Assembly: GCF_007751035.1 (NCBI RefSeq) | Contig: NZ_CP036433.1 | Coordinates: forward strand, 1,531,001-1,595,000 | Length of the DNA stretch: 64,000 nt | DNA from: Lignipirellula cremea | GTDB taxonomy: Bacteria > Planctomycetota > Planctomycetia > Pirellulales > Pirellulaceae | Direction of reading: 5' to 3' | Shown: positions 43,659 through 52,871 of the stretch, piece after piece | Layout of the letters: each line of letters begins with the position of its first letter | How positions within the stretch are numbered: the first letter of the stretch is position 1 | Made by a program: the position numbers and the translations under genes | Notes under the pieces: generated by a model | The model's database searches: none | What the model was told of the DNA's origin: nothing | The model's input: only the letters and a program-made list of their open reading frames with translations

Positions 43659-44432
43659 CTAACGCTTGTCGCCGTCGTCCAAAGTGCGATAGACCACGCT
43701 CCGGGTTTCCCCGGCGTGATCATCCAGCAGGTCGATCAGGCGACGGAGCGCGGTCGCCGGATCGGAGCCTTCCGTCTGGAAGGTGCGATGATAGACCGAC
43801 TGGCTGGCGATCGGCTGTTCGCAGCTGGCGAAGAACAGCGGCGGCTCCGAAGTCTGCGGCTGGATGCGGATGTTCTCGGCGTCAAAGGCGGCGAGCTCCG
43901 CCAGCAGGCCAGGAATCGGATCCGCAGGCGGCGCTTCGTACAACGAGGGCCGCGCCGGAAAACTCGCGACGGGATCCGTTTGGTAAGCAGTGGAAGACGC
44001 CTGGATGGCGGTCGGCGCCGCCGGCAAAGTAAAAGCAGTCGGCGGGGCGGCCGGCGATGGGCCCGTCCAACCGGCGGAATGCACCTGCAACGGCGTTTGC
44101 GGACCGCCGGGAGCTTCCCCCGTGGGAGTTTGTGCCGCGGGACGATGGGCCAGAGGGGCATGCGAAAACGGCGCCGATTCCAGCGGAGGCGGCGTCAGCG
44201 GCGGCAGCAGATCTTCGGGATGCGAAGCCTGCTCGGGCGTCGCTTCCTGTTGTTGATCGAGCCAGCGACTGAACTGCGGCGTAGCCATTAACGGCATGCC
44301 GATCAGGAAAGCCAGTACGACGAGCGAGCGCACGCACAGGCTGAGCGAGTTATGAATACCGCGAAGCGACAACGCATTCCCCAGATTTGCCTTGGAATCC
44401 TTGCCAGGCCACATCTGCACCCCCGCCATCAC
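43659..44432 (-). CDS. Single-pass membrane protein, Pro-rich, unknown function
   Basis: A frame of 257 codons with one hydrophobic segment (RSLVVLAFLIGMPLMATP at about 35-52). The rest is Pro/Ala-rich with QQQEATPEQASHPEDLLPPL and many PP/AP runs, then a C-terminal helical part with ALRRLIDLLDDHAGETRSVV. The first 33 residues look unlike a leader; a GTG at 44333 would begin just before the hydrophobic segment, so the true start is uncertain. No homologue is recognised. The mature part is probably extracytoplasmic. Confidence 0.6.
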   Translation of the reverse strand: MMAGVQMWPGKDSKANLGNALSLRGIHNSLSLCVRSLVVLAFLIGMPLMATPQFSRWLDQQQEATPEQASHPEDLLPPLTPPPLESAPFSHAPLAHRPAAQTPTGEAPGGPQTPLQVHSAGWTGPSPAAPPTAFTLPAAPTAIQASSTAYQTDPVASFPARPSLYEAPPADPIPGLLAELAAFDAENIRIQPQTSEPPLFFASCEQPIASQSVYHRTFQTEGSDPATALRRLIDLLDDHAGETRSVVYRTLDDGDKR

Positions 44433-44689
44433 GCGGCCATCATGGCGGCGTTTTGTGGGAGTCTTTTCCGATCACCCGACGAAGCGAAATCCTTTCGCAC
44501 GTCCGGGCGAGGGCGGATCATAGCGACACCCCTGTCCCGCGCAAAGGCGGATTCTCATCAAACGGTTCCGAGCTTTGCACGCCAGCGGCGCCAGCGTCGT
44601 GGACCTGGCTGCAGTTCCGTATGGCGTCGCCAAGGAAGCAGGGACTTCTGGCGAATTCCCTTACGGGGAAAGCAAGTGGTGAGGCAGCA

Positions 44690-44821
44690 CGAGTGCTGCC
44701 TCTATCTTCCATCTTCGAGTGAGCGATTGGGGCCGTGCTGCTGTGCTGCCAAAAAAAACGGGGGCTAGCGCCCGGCGGCTGATTTAGAGAAACCTGATTT
44801 TTTGGATTGACGCACCACGAG
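44690..44821. repeat. MITE-like repeat, family B, copy 3
   Basis: A 132-bp element whose interior nearly matches 18054-18185 base for base (CTTCCATCTTCGAGTGAGCG, then the GGGGGCTAGCGCCCGGCGG core). The right end is TTGACGCACCACGAG (44807-44821). The left end is eroded: GTGCTGCCTCTA in place of GTGGTGCGTCAA. It is flanked by GA instead of TA and abuts the family A copy. Confidence 0.85.
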
Positions 44822-44950
44822 TGCTGCGTCAAAGCAAAGAGTTCGGGTTCTTCCAATTAGCCGTTTTGGCGATAGCCACGGTTAACTAAAAGGAACAGCG
44901 GCTCGCGCGAAAATGGCCAAACCTAAAATTGAAACTTGACGCACCACTAG
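44818..44950. repeat. MITE-like repeat, family A, copy 2
   Basis: A 133-bp element, the inverted near-copy of 1691-1823, bounded by CGAGTGCTGCGTCAA (44818-44832) and TTGACGCACCACTAG (44936-44950). It shares four bases with the end of the family B copy. Its right end contains the TAG that stops the minus-strand gene at 44947. Confidence 0.85.
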
Positions 44951-45255
44951 AAGGAATACTTCCAGGCGCCGGAGTAACCGCGGCTGTAGGTTCGCCCGGG
45001 ACCGCGGTAGAAAGGCGACCAGTAACTGTGCCCAAAACTGGGGTTACCGTGGCCGTTGTAGTAGCTGAACGGATACCGGTGTGGGACCGTTGGGAAGTCG
45101 TGGGCGTATTCGCCCCGCCACAGCCAGCCGCGGAACGGCGCTTCGTTCCCGGTCGGTCCTTGCGTACCGGGCACGCCATGCGGACCGGCGACGGCCGATC
45201 CGGTCAGTCCGGCCGTTCCCACGAGTAACGCCAGGGCAATCAACCATCGTTTCAT
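44947..45255 (-). CDS. Small secreted Gly/Tyr/Pro-rich protein whose stop lies in a MITE end
   Basis: A 102-residue protein with a good ribosome site (GGAGGGAGAG) and a clear signal peptide (WLIALALLVGTAGLTGSAVA). The mature part is rich in Gly, Tyr, His, Arg and Pro (GWLWRGEYAHDFPTV, SYYNGHGNPSFGHSYWSPFY), resembling the Gly-rich secreted gene at the window start. Function is unknown. The stop codon TAG (44947-44949) belongs to the terminal CTAG of the adjacent repeat, so the C-terminus may have been set by the insertion. Confidence 0.7.
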   Translation of the reverse strand: MKRWLIALALLVGTAGLTGSAVAGPHGVPGTQGPTGNEAPFRGWLWRGEYAHDFPTVPHRYPFSYYNGHGNPSFGHSYWSPFYRGPGRTYSRGYSGAWKYSF

Positions 45256-45623
45256 TTTGCTCTCCCTCCGTGCGAACTCGTCAGGCGACGGCCTCCAGAA
45301 CCGTCGATGCCAGCGATTGCCGGGAGGAGAGAAATGTCCTGCCTGGATCGCCGCCGGTCCTGACAGATATCGACCAGCCGCAGGTCCGTTATTGCGGCCG
45401 ACTCACGTATTGACGGTCGTGCCGGTTGTACCGATTGTGCGGGTCGATCCGCAGCCTGGAGAGCGCCTCGACGATCGCCGAGTGAAGGGCCAGGGGGGAC
45501 CCAGGCAGGGGCGCTCCATCCTGCGGGGGCCTCACCAGGCGGTTCAGGCCTTTCCCCCGTAGAATGGTTGCTCCTGCCCGATTGCGATCGCCCGTTCGGT
45601 AAGAAGCGAGCGACTCCCTGCGT
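45256..45623. other. Intergenic region with no supported gene
   Basis: This gap of 368 bases separates the glycogen phosphorylase 3' end from the start of the small secreted gene. A minus-strand frame (45389-45661) overlaps the phosphorylase end and is Arg-rich with no motif, so it is not called. The small gene's promoter should lie in the right part of this gap on the minus strand. Confidence 0.4.
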
Positions 45624-48266
45624 TTACATGCGGCTGGACAGACCGCCGGCGGCCGGTACATAGCAGTGCTGCGTGTAGTCCATGACCATCCGGTCGGCGC
45701 TAAAACGCCAGCCGAGCGTGCGAATGGCGTTCTTCATCCGGGCGATCCACTCGCGCGGCAGGCCGTCGCTGCCGCGGTTGTAATACATCGGGATGACCTC
45801 TTCCTGGAGCACGCGATACAGGTCGTCGGCGTCGCGCCGGTCCTGAATTTCGATGTCGGCGTGCGTGCGGCCGTTGCCAATGGCAAAGCCGTTGGAGCCG
45901 TCGAATGCTTCGGCCCACCAGCCATCGAGGACGGACAGATTCAGGCCGCCGTTGAGGACGACCTTCTGCCCGCTGGTGCCGGAAGCTTCCAGCGGTCGCC
46001 GGGGATTATTCAGCCAGACATCGACGCCGTGCACCAGATGCCGGCCGACGTTGATATCGTAGTCTTCCACGAACAGGATCTTCCCGCGGAATTCGGGCGT
46101 CTGGGCCAGTTCCACCACGCCCTGCAGCAGTCGCTTGCCGGGTTCATCGCGAGGATGGGCCTTGCCGGCGAAGACAAACTGCACCGGCATCTGGGGATGA
46201 TTGACTAGCGAAATGACCCGCTTCAGATCGGAAAACACCAGGTCGGCCCGTTTGTACGTGGCAAACCGGCGGGCAAAGCCGATCGTCAGGGCGTCGGGGC
46301 TGAGGACCCGTTTCAACCGTTCCACTTCCTCAGGCGATTCGCCGCGGCTTTTCGCCTGGCGGGAAGCCCTGCGGCGGGCAAAGTCCAGCAGGCGGCTCTT
46401 GAGGGCCAGGTGCGTTTCCCAGAGCTCGCCGTCGTCGACTTTGTCGATCTTCTTCCAGACTTCGCTGTATCCGGCGCGGGTCGGCCAGTCGGAGCCCAGA
46501 TAGCGATCGTAAATCGCACGCATCGGCGCGGCGAGCCAGCTGGGCACATGCACGCCGTTGGTGATGTGGCCGATTGGCACGTTCTCTTCTTCACGGGCCG
46601 GCCACAGATTGCGCCACATTTTCCGAGAGACGCCGCCGTGCAGTGCAGAAACTCCATTGGCCCGGCGGGACAGTTTGAGCGCCAGGACCGTCATGCAGAA
46701 CAGTTCGCCGCCGTCGTCGACATTCACGCGTCCCAGGCCCAGGAGTCCCGGCAGCGACAGGCCGAGCGCGTCGCGCAGCGGGCCCAGATGCTCTTCGACC
46801 AGTTCCGCCGGAAAGCGATCATGGCCAGCCGGCACCGGCGTGTGCGTGGTGAACACGACCGTCGGCGCCACGGCCCGCACGGCCGAGTCGAAGCTCTCGC
46901 CCTGGCTGTGCATGACGTGGCTGATTGTTTCCAGCACGGCAAAGGCGCTGTGGCCTTCGTTCAGGTGCAAGGCGCCCGGGTCGATGCCCAGGGCCCGCAA
47001 GGCCCGCACGCCGCCGATGCCCAGCAAGAGTTCCTGGCGGATGCGTACGCGGCCGTCGCCGCCGTACAGGCGGGCGGTCAGCTCTCGATCTTCGGGGGCG
47101 TTTTCCGGCACGTCGGCGTCGAGCAGCAGCAACGAACAGCGGCCGACCGCGACTCGCCAGACCTTGGCGGCGATCATGCCGGATCGTGTTTCCACCCGGA
47201 CCGTCACCGGGGCGCCCTGGGCGTCAAGCGCCGGTTCCAGCGGCAACTGGTTAACGTCGACTTCGCAATATTCTTCTTGCTGCCAGCCAGCGGCGTCAAG
47301 GCGCTGGCGGAAGTAACCCTGGTCGTAGAACAGGCCGACGCCCACCAGCGGGACGCCCAGGTCGGACGCACTCTTCACATGATCGCCCGACAGCAAACCT
47401 AGCCCGCCGGAGTAAATGGGGGCCGATTCGTGAATGCCGAACTCGGCGGAAAAATAGGCGACCGGTCGCGACTGCAGCACGCCCGCGTGTGTGGCGCCCC
47501 AGGTGTTGGTGTCGGCAAGGTATTCGCCCAGGCGGCGATGGGCGTTGTTGATGCGACTATGCAGCACCATCTGCCCAGCGCGTTCTTCCAGTTGGCCCAG
47601 CGACATTTCGGCGAGCAGAGGGATCGGGTTGTGATCCAGCTGGCGCCAGCGGACCGGATCGATATCGCGGAACAGACTGACGCTGTCGACATCCCAGCAC
47701 CACCACAGATTGCGGGCCAGCACCCACATCCGCTCCAGGGCCGGCGCAATAAACTGCTCCAGAGCGCGAGCTTCGCTGACGATCGGGCCCAGTTTCTGGG
47801 CCGCGTTCACGAACATGCTGGTTTCGGATTCAGAGAACGTCCGGGCCAGCGAGGTTTGCGCCACCAGCACCCCCTGCAGCACGCCCTGGTCGATCAGCGG
47901 GGCGCCCAGGAAGGAGCGGTAGGCCTCTTCGCCCGAGTCCTTGAAATACTTGTATCGCGGATGACTGGCGGCGTCAGCCACGCTGATGGGCTGCAGCTGC
48001 TGGGCGACCATGCCAGCCAGACCTTCGTTGAGCGACATCCGAATTCGTCCAACGCTTTCAGTGCGCAGACCATCCGTCGCCGCCAGCATCAGGTTGGCCC
48101 GATTCGGTTCGATCAGATAAACAGAGCAAACGTCGGTCTGGAACCGGCGTTTAATCAGCTTGACGATCGTCGACAGGGTCTCGGCCGGATCGTGGTGATG
48201 CTGCACGACCAGTTTGACTTCGTCCAGCGCAAGTCTGAGAGGGGCGTCATGAACCGCTTCTATCAT
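45624..48266 (-). CDS. glgP: Alpha-glucan (glycogen) phosphorylase with N-terminal GAF domain
   Basis: An 880-residue fusion. Residues about 15-165 form a GAF domain ([55 protein letters not shown]), close in type to the GAF of PtsP and NifA regulators. Residues 175-880 are a GT35 alpha-glucan phosphorylase of the short actinobacterial/archaeal type: [52 protein letters not shown] and the PLP region [20 protein letters not shown]. It releases glucose 1-phosphate from glycogen. The GAF domain may bind a small ligand and tune activity (inference). The start ATG 48266 precedes the domain; GTG 48305 is also possible. Confidence 0.9.
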   Translation of the reverse strand: MIEAVHDAPLRLALDEVKLVVQHHHDPAETLSTIVKLIKRRFQTDVCSVYLIEPNRANLMLAATDGLRTESVGRIRMSLNEGLAGMVAQQLQPISVADAASHPRYKYFKDSGEEAYRSFLGAPLIDQGVLQGVLVAQTSLARTFSESETSMFVNAAQKLGPIVSEARALEQFIAPALERMWVLARNLWWCWDVDSVSLFRDIDPVRWRQLDHNPIPLLAEMSLGQLEERAGQMVLHSRINNAHRRLGEYLADTNTWGATHAGVLQSRPVAYFSAEFGIHESAPIYSGGLGLLSGDHVKSASDLGVPLVGVGLFYDQGYFRQRLDAAGWQQEEYCEVDVNQLPLEPALDAQGAPVTVRVETRSGMIAAKVWRVAVGRCSLLLLDADVPENAPEDRELTARLYGGDGRVRIRQELLLGIGGVRALRALGIDPGALHLNEGHSAFAVLETISHVMHSQGESFDSAVRAVAPTVVFTTHTPVPAGHDRFPAELVEEHLGPLRDALGLSLPGLLGLGRVNVDDGGELFCMTVLALKLSRRANGVSALHGGVSRKMWRNLWPAREEENVPIGHITNGVHVPSWLAAPMRAIYDRYLGSDWPTRAGYSEVWKKIDKVDDGELWETHLALKSRLLDFARRRASRQAKSRGESPEEVERLKRVLSPDALTIGFARRFATYKRADLVFSDLKRVISLVNHPQMPVQFVFAGKAHPRDEPGKRLLQGVVELAQTPEFRGKILFVEDYDINVGRHLVHGVDVWLNNPRRPLEASGTSGQKVVLNGGLNLSVLDGWWAEAFDGSNGFAIGNGRTHADIEIQDRRDADDLYRVLQEEVIPMYYNRGSDGLPREWIARMKNAIRTLGWRFSADRMVMDYTQHCYVPAAGGLSSRM

Positions 48267-48549
48267 AGACCCATTTCCGATGGCACAAGAACCAGGGCGC
48301 AGCACCTAACCGTGTTCCCCCCCGGTCGCAATTGGTATGCCGCAGAGGTCGCTTTTTGCCGTCGATGGCGGGAATTGGCCGAATGCCGAGTCAAAAAAAG
48401 TCGCCCCTGCCCGTACGGCGCCCTGCAATCGGGCGGAGCTGCCCAAAGATGATGCAATCGCCCCTGGCTGCTTCACGGCGTGGAGGTCGCGCGGACACGG
48501 AATCTCCCGGGTAGCCCTTGCCATCCGGCGGGCGGCTTTCGTCGTCTGC

Positions 48550-50511
48550 TTAAGGACGAACGGGCAGCAAATTCAGCGCCGGCTCCAGGCTGAACCGGAT
48601 ATACATCTGCAGCGGTTCTTTCCCTTCTTCCCGGCGAGCTTCGGCCAGGGCGAGGGACATTTCGTTCCGCAGCGGCAGGGCGGCGCCGCCCAGTTGCTGC
48701 AGCGTGCGGGCGGCCTGGAGTCGGGTGTCCAGGTCGTTGTTCTGCAGTCCAGCACGCAGCACGGCCAGAGTCGGCTTGACGTCTCCCAGGGCGGCCAGCG
48801 AGGCGGCAGCTTCCAGCCGTACGGAAGCGTGCTGGTCCTGCAGGGCGGCGCCCAAAGCGGTGATCGCCATCGGTTGCGAGGCGGCGTCGGCAAACCGCAG
48901 CCCCATCGCCGACCAGTACCGCACCCCGGCGTCGGCGTGTTTCAGTCCCACCACCTGGGCCGGTGCGGCGTCGGCCAGGCCGACCAGGTCGGCCGCCTGG
49001 AGCAATCGCGGCAGCGGATAACGGGTCGGGTCGCGGACCAGATCGTACGGCGTGTCGTTGTGCAGGCGGCTCCACACTTCGGCTTCGGGCAGGAATGCTG
49101 CGTCGTGCGTCTGCTGCATCCATTGATGCAGCTTTTTATGCAGTCGGTGCTCCGTTTCCTGGTGCGCTTTGTCGCCGGCGAGGTTGTGCAGCTGATACGG
49201 ATCCTGCTCGCAGTCGTACAGTTCTTCGCGCGGCTTGGAGGGACCGGCGTAGGTCATTTGTGCGGCGTTCAACTTGCCGGCCTGGGCGAGACTGGCGATC
49301 TCGCGGCGCATGTCGGCGGCGTCGGAATAGCCTTCGGGTTGATTGAGCGAAAGGTGCGGCATGAAGTTGCGGATGTACAAGTACCGCCGATCGCGGACGC
49401 TCCGCGACAGTTCGTACGCTTCATCCACCCGGTCGCGCGCCCCAAAAACGTACGTCCGCGGCGGGTCGGCCGTCGGGCCCAGAAAGTTATGCCCTTGCAT
49501 GTCGGCCGGCGGCTGCAGACCGGCCAGCCGGAGCACGGTTGGCGGGAAGTCGACAAAGCTCACCAGGCGATCGACCGTCCTGGCCGGCAGGTACAGCCCG
49601 GCTTCTGCGTCGGCAGGATCGGCGCCCGGATCAACGCCTGCCGGCGCCGGCGTCTGGGCCAGGCTGGCGAACTGGCGGGGAAAGCGGATCAGCAGCGGCG
49701 CCCGCAGGCCCGAGTCGTACAGCACCCGTTTGCCGCGGGGCAGCCCGTCGCCATGGTCGGCGTAGAAACAGACGATCGTCTGCTGGGCCAGGCCGTCTTC
49801 TTCCAGTTGCTGCAGCAGGCGGCCGACTCGCTCGTCCATCACGGAGATGCAATCGTAACAGCGGGCCAGCGTGCGACGTACGGTCGGCGTATCCGGGTAA
49901 TACGGCGGCACGGGAGCCAGGGCCGGATCGTGGCGCCGGGCGGCCGGCAGTTGCGCGCCGATCTCTTTTTCGAACTGCTCAAAACTCCAGACGCTGCTGC
50001 GCGACTGGTGCGTTTCCATCAGGTTGAAGATGCTGAAAAACGGCTGACCCGGACGGCGGTTACGCCAGTGGGCTGTGGGGCTGGTTTCATCCCAGTTGGC
50101 GTCGAGCAATCGCGGTTCACTGCTGGTGTTGTAGTCGGTTTTCACATTGTTGGACGTGTAATAACCGGCCTGCCGCAGGGCGGCCGCGTAACCCTGAAAG
50201 CGGTCCGGCAGCGGGAAGGCCGAACGCAAATTCTGCAGTCCCAGGCTGGTCGCATAGGCGCCCGTGATCAGGCAGGCCCGGGCGGGCGAGCAGACCGGCG
50301 CAGTGGCGTACGCCTGGGTGTATCGCGAGCTTTGCCGGGCCAGCGCGTCAAGGTGCGGCGTGTCGGCGTAGTCATCGCCATAGCAGCCCGGTCGCGAGCT
50401 CATGTCCTCCGCCGTGATCCACAAAATGTTCGGCCGCCCGGCCGCCTGCGTTTCCGTGACAAGGGAAAGCAGGGCGAGCAGAAAGAAACCGGCGAAAGCG
50501 AAGCGATGCAT
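48550..50511 (-). CDS. Secreted sulfatase with C-terminal HEAT-like repeats
   Basis: A 653-residue sulfatase. Signal peptide at about 1-23. RPNILWITAEDMSS starts the alkaline-phosphatase-like fold. The formylglycine motif C74-SPAR78 (VCSPARACLITG) is intact, so it is a Cys-type sulfatase needing FGly maturation. VCFYADHGDGLPRGKRVLYD holds the metal Asp/His. The last 150 residues form HEAT-like helices (LGDVKPTLAVLRAGLQNNDL and TLQQLGGAALPLR). Substrate is probably a sulfated polysaccharide or glycan sulfate. It lies 55 bases downstream of folD on the same strand; the two are probably not functionally linked. Confidence 0.9.
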   Translation of the reverse strand: MHRFAFAGFFLLALLSLVTETQAAGRPNILWITAEDMSSRPGCYGDDYADTPHLDALARQSSRYTQAYATAPVCSPARACLITGAYATSLGLQNLRSAFPLPDRFQGYAAALRQAGYYTSNNVKTDYNTSSEPRLLDANWDETSPTAHWRNRRPGQPFFSIFNLMETHQSRSSVWSFEQFEKEIGAQLPAARRHDPALAPVPPYYPDTPTVRRTLARCYDCISVMDERVGRLLQQLEEDGLAQQTIVCFYADHGDGLPRGKRVLYDSGLRAPLLIRFPRQFASLAQTPAPAGVDPGADPADAEAGLYLPARTVDRLVSFVDFPPTVLRLAGLQPPADMQGHNFLGPTADPPRTYVFGARDRVDEAYELSRSVRDRRYLYIRNFMPHLSLNQPEGYSDAADMRREIASLAQAGKLNAAQMTYAGPSKPREELYDCEQDPYQLHNLAGDKAHQETEHRLHKKLHQWMQQTHDAAFLPEAEVWSRLHNDTPYDLVRDPTRYPLPRLLQAADLVGLADAAPAQVVGLKHADAGVRYWSAMGLRFADAASQPMAITALGAALQDQHASVRLEAAASLAALGDVKPTLAVLRAGLQNNDLDTRLQAARTLQQLGGAALPLRNEMSLALAEARREEGKEPLQMYIRFSLEPALNLLPVRP

Positions 50512-50566
50512 GACAGTCCCGCGAGAAGTAAGAGAAACGGCGGTCAGCGAAGGACGGACGTCCCGC

Positions 50567-51463
50567 TCAGGCAGGCTTGCTGCAGGGCGTTTGCTGCTGC
50601 GCGGCGGCGAGCGTGTTCCGCAGCAGCATGGCGATGGTCAGCGGTCCCACGCCGCCGGGGACGGGCGTCAGATGACCGGCGACCTCGACAACGCTGGCGA
50701 AGTCAACGTCGCCCGTCAATCGACCGTCGACCCGGTTCATACCAACATCAATCACCGCGGCGCCCGGCTTGACCATGTCGCCGGTGATGAAGTCGGCCTT
50801 GCCGATCGCGACAATCAGCACGTCGGCTTGCCGGGTGATGGCGGCCAGGTCGGGGGTGCGGCTGTGGCAGCAGGTCACCGTGGCGTTCGCCATGCCGGGC
50901 CCCAGCGGCGAGCTGCGTTGCACCAGCAGCTGGGTCATTGGCTTGCCGACGATCTCGCTGCGGCCGACGACCACCGCATGCTTGCCGGCCGTTTCAATGC
51001 CGCAGCGGTGCAGGATCTGCAGCACGCCGTGCGGCGTACAGGGCAGGAAGCGGGGACGCCCTTGCGACAGCAGGCCGACGTTGGTCGGGTGGAAGCAGTC
51101 GACATCTTTCTCGGGCGAAACGGAGTCGAGGATGCGCTCTTCCGAAATGCCCTGGGGCAAGGGCAGCTGCACCAGGATGCCGTGGATTGTGGGGTCGCCG
51201 TTGAGCCGGGCGATCAGTTCCAGCAGGGCGGCCTCCGGCGTGTCGGCGGGCAGGCGATGGAGCACGCTCTTCATGTTGGAGCGTTCACAGTCACGCTGCT
51301 TGTTGCGAACGTAGATCTGGCTGGCCGGATCATCGCCGACCAGGATCGCGGCGAGCGTCGCCGTAACGCCGGTTTGCGCGGTCAAGGCGGCCGCCTCCTC
51401 GGCAATTTCCGCACGGATCTGGCTGCTGATCGCTTTCCCATCCAACAATTGCGCACTCACCAA
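50567..51463 (-). CDS. folD: Bifunctional methylene-tetrahydrofolate dehydrogenase/cyclohydrolase
   Basis: A 298-residue FolD. Y51-VRNK55 is the catalytic Tyr/Lys pair (SQIYVRNKQRDCE); HGILVQLPLPQG and VVGRSEIVGKPM are the substrate and NADP motifs, and PVPGGVGPLTIAML closes the fold. It oxidises 5,10-methylene-THF to methenyl-THF with NADP and hydrolyses it to 10-formyl-THF in the cytoplasm. Length and motifs are canonical. The start ATG 51463 is natural. Confidence 0.95.
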   Translation of the reverse strand: MVSAQLLDGKAISSQIRAEIAEEAAALTAQTGVTATLAAILVGDDPASQIYVRNKQRDCERSNMKSVLHRLPADTPEAALLELIARLNGDPTIHGILVQLPLPQGISEERILDSVSPEKDVDCFHPTNVGLLSQGRPRFLPCTPHGVLQILHRCGIETAGKHAVVVGRSEIVGKPMTQLLVQRSSPLGPGMANATVTCCHSRTPDLAAITRQADVLIVAIGKADFITGDMVKPGAAVIDVGMNRVDGRLTGDVDFASVVEVAGHLTPVPGGVGPLTIAMLLRNTLAAAQQQTPCSKPA

Positions 51464-51847
51464 TCATGCTCCTGCAGAAGACTCAAAAACAAGGGTCGCA
51501 GATAAACTAAGGTCGCCGGTCGGGCAAACGGCTGCTCGAAGCGGCCAGTTCCTCATGCGGAAACCGGCCGCCCGGTGCAGATTGGTTAGGCTACCCGTTT
51601 TCTTTCGCCGCGCTAAGTCTTGCCAGGCCCGGAAGACGGCAGAAAAAGCGCCCGCGGTTGGATCGAGTGCGAACGCAGCAGGGGCGATTGTTGGCCCGGC
51701 GATCTGCGTTCACCGGGTGCTCCGCGGCCCTGGCAATGGTACCCTGGTCCCCACGAGGGACGTATGGCACGGCTCCCTCGCGCGAATGCGGACGGAGGCG
51801 GCGCCTGTCGCCTGTCGTCCCCTTACTTGAATCAAGGAATGCAAACG
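51464..51847. other. Divergent promoter region between folD and an SDR gene
   Basis: This 384-base gap lies between divergent starts. No additional gene is supported; in-frame codons upstream of the SDR start do not match the family. Short inverted repeats of 6-7 bp occur by chance. Promoters were not resolved by eye. Confidence 0.4.
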
Positions 51848-52600
51848 ATGGAACTGCAGGGAAAACGGGCTTTCATTACGGGCGGCTCCAAGGGTATCGG
51901 GGCGGCGATCGCCATCGACCTGGCGAAACTCGGCTGCCATGTCGCCATCAATGGACGCAACGACGACGACGAGTCCCAGGCCGTGCTGCAGGCGATCGAG
52001 CAGGCCGGCAGCATCGGCCACATGGTGGTCGGCGATGTGGCCAAGGAAGAGGAGTGCAACCGCTGCGTCGATGAGGCGGCCGCAGCAATGGGCGGGCTGG
52101 ATATCCTGGTGCACAGTGCGGGCGGTCCGGCCTGGGGAAATATCGAAGACTGCCAGAAAGAAACCTGGCTTGAGGCGTTTGATATCCATGTGCATGCGGC
52201 CTATTACCTGTGCCGCCGGGCGTTGCCGCTGATGCGGAAAAACAGCGAGGGCGCCATTCTGCTGATCTCTTCGGTGGCTGGCATCCGCGGCGTGCCGAAC
52301 GCCCTGGCGTACGCTACAGTGAAAGGGGCCGTGCTGCAGTTCACCCGGTCGCTGGCCCGCGATACGGCCGACGATAACATTCGCGTCAATTGCCTGGCGC
52401 CGGGCGTCATTCGGACCCGCTTCCACGATGCGATGACGCCGGAAGCCCAGGCCCATAACCTGGCCGTGCGGATCCCGCTGCACCGTGAAGGCACGCCCCA
52501 GGACGTGGCCGAAGCGGCCCGCATGATGCTGACCAACGAGTTCATCACGGGGGAAACGATCGTGATCGACGGCGGCACCTCGATGCAGGTCTGCCGGTAA
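51848..52600 (+). CDS. SDR-family oxidoreductase (FabG-like fold)
   Basis: A 250-residue short-chain dehydrogenase. ATG 51848 lies 9 bases after AAGGA, while ATG 51839 would overlap the site. Motifs: TGGSKGIGAAIAI, the HSAGG variant of NNAG, ISSVAGIRG with the catalytic Ser, and YATVKGAV with Tyr and Lys. The C-terminus FITGETIVIDGGTSMQ is typical of FabG-like SDRs. Substrate unknown. A palindromic multi-stem element follows 18 bases after the stop. Confidence 0.9.
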   Translation: MELQGKRAFITGGSKGIGAAIAIDLAKLGCHVAINGRNDDDESQAVLQAIEQAGSIGHMVVGDVAKEEECNRCVDEAAAAMGGLDILVHSAGGPAWGNIEDCQKETWLEAFDIHVHAAYYLCRRALPLMRKNSEGAILLISSVAGIRGVPNALAYATVKGAVLQFTRSLARDTADDNIRVNCLAPGVIRTRFHDAMTPEAQAHNLAVRIPLHREGTPQDVAEAARMMLTNEFITGETIVIDGGTSMQVCR

Positions 52601-52618
52601 GGAATGTGGGAAGAGAGG

Positions 52619-52710
52619 CTGACGGAAATCGCTGGACAGTCGACTTTCACTCCGTGAAAGATCGCGTTCTTTTGCGGAGCAAAAGACGACTGACTTACGG
52701 CTTCCGTCAG
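52619..52710. repeat. Nested multi-stem palindromic element
   Basis: Four nested inverted repeats fit one branched fold. Outer stem CTGACGGAA/TTCCGTCAG (52619-52627, 52702-52710), middle stem CAGTCG/CGACTG (52637-52642, 52687-52692), and two hairpins inside: CTTTCAC-TCC-GTGAAAG (52644-52660) and CTTTTGC-GGA-GCAAAAG (52669-52685). No coding content. It may be a REP-like doublet or a structured terminator for the SDR gene. Confidence 0.75.
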
Positions 52711-52871
52711 TTCAAAGTTTCTCGTTCCGCGCGAAAGACCGCTTCGTGCGCCGGCTCGTCCTGCAACCGACGAAACACCATCCTGACTACATTCTCTTCC
52801 CCTCTCCCACGAGAGCCGAGAAACGTTCGCTTTGCCTGCCGTTCGCCTTGTCCTTTTCGGGAGCTTGAAAA

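Noticed and set aside
45389-45661. Minus-strand frame after the glycogen phosphorylase
   Set aside because: It begins inside the phosphorylase gene, is Arg/Pro-rich, and has no motif.
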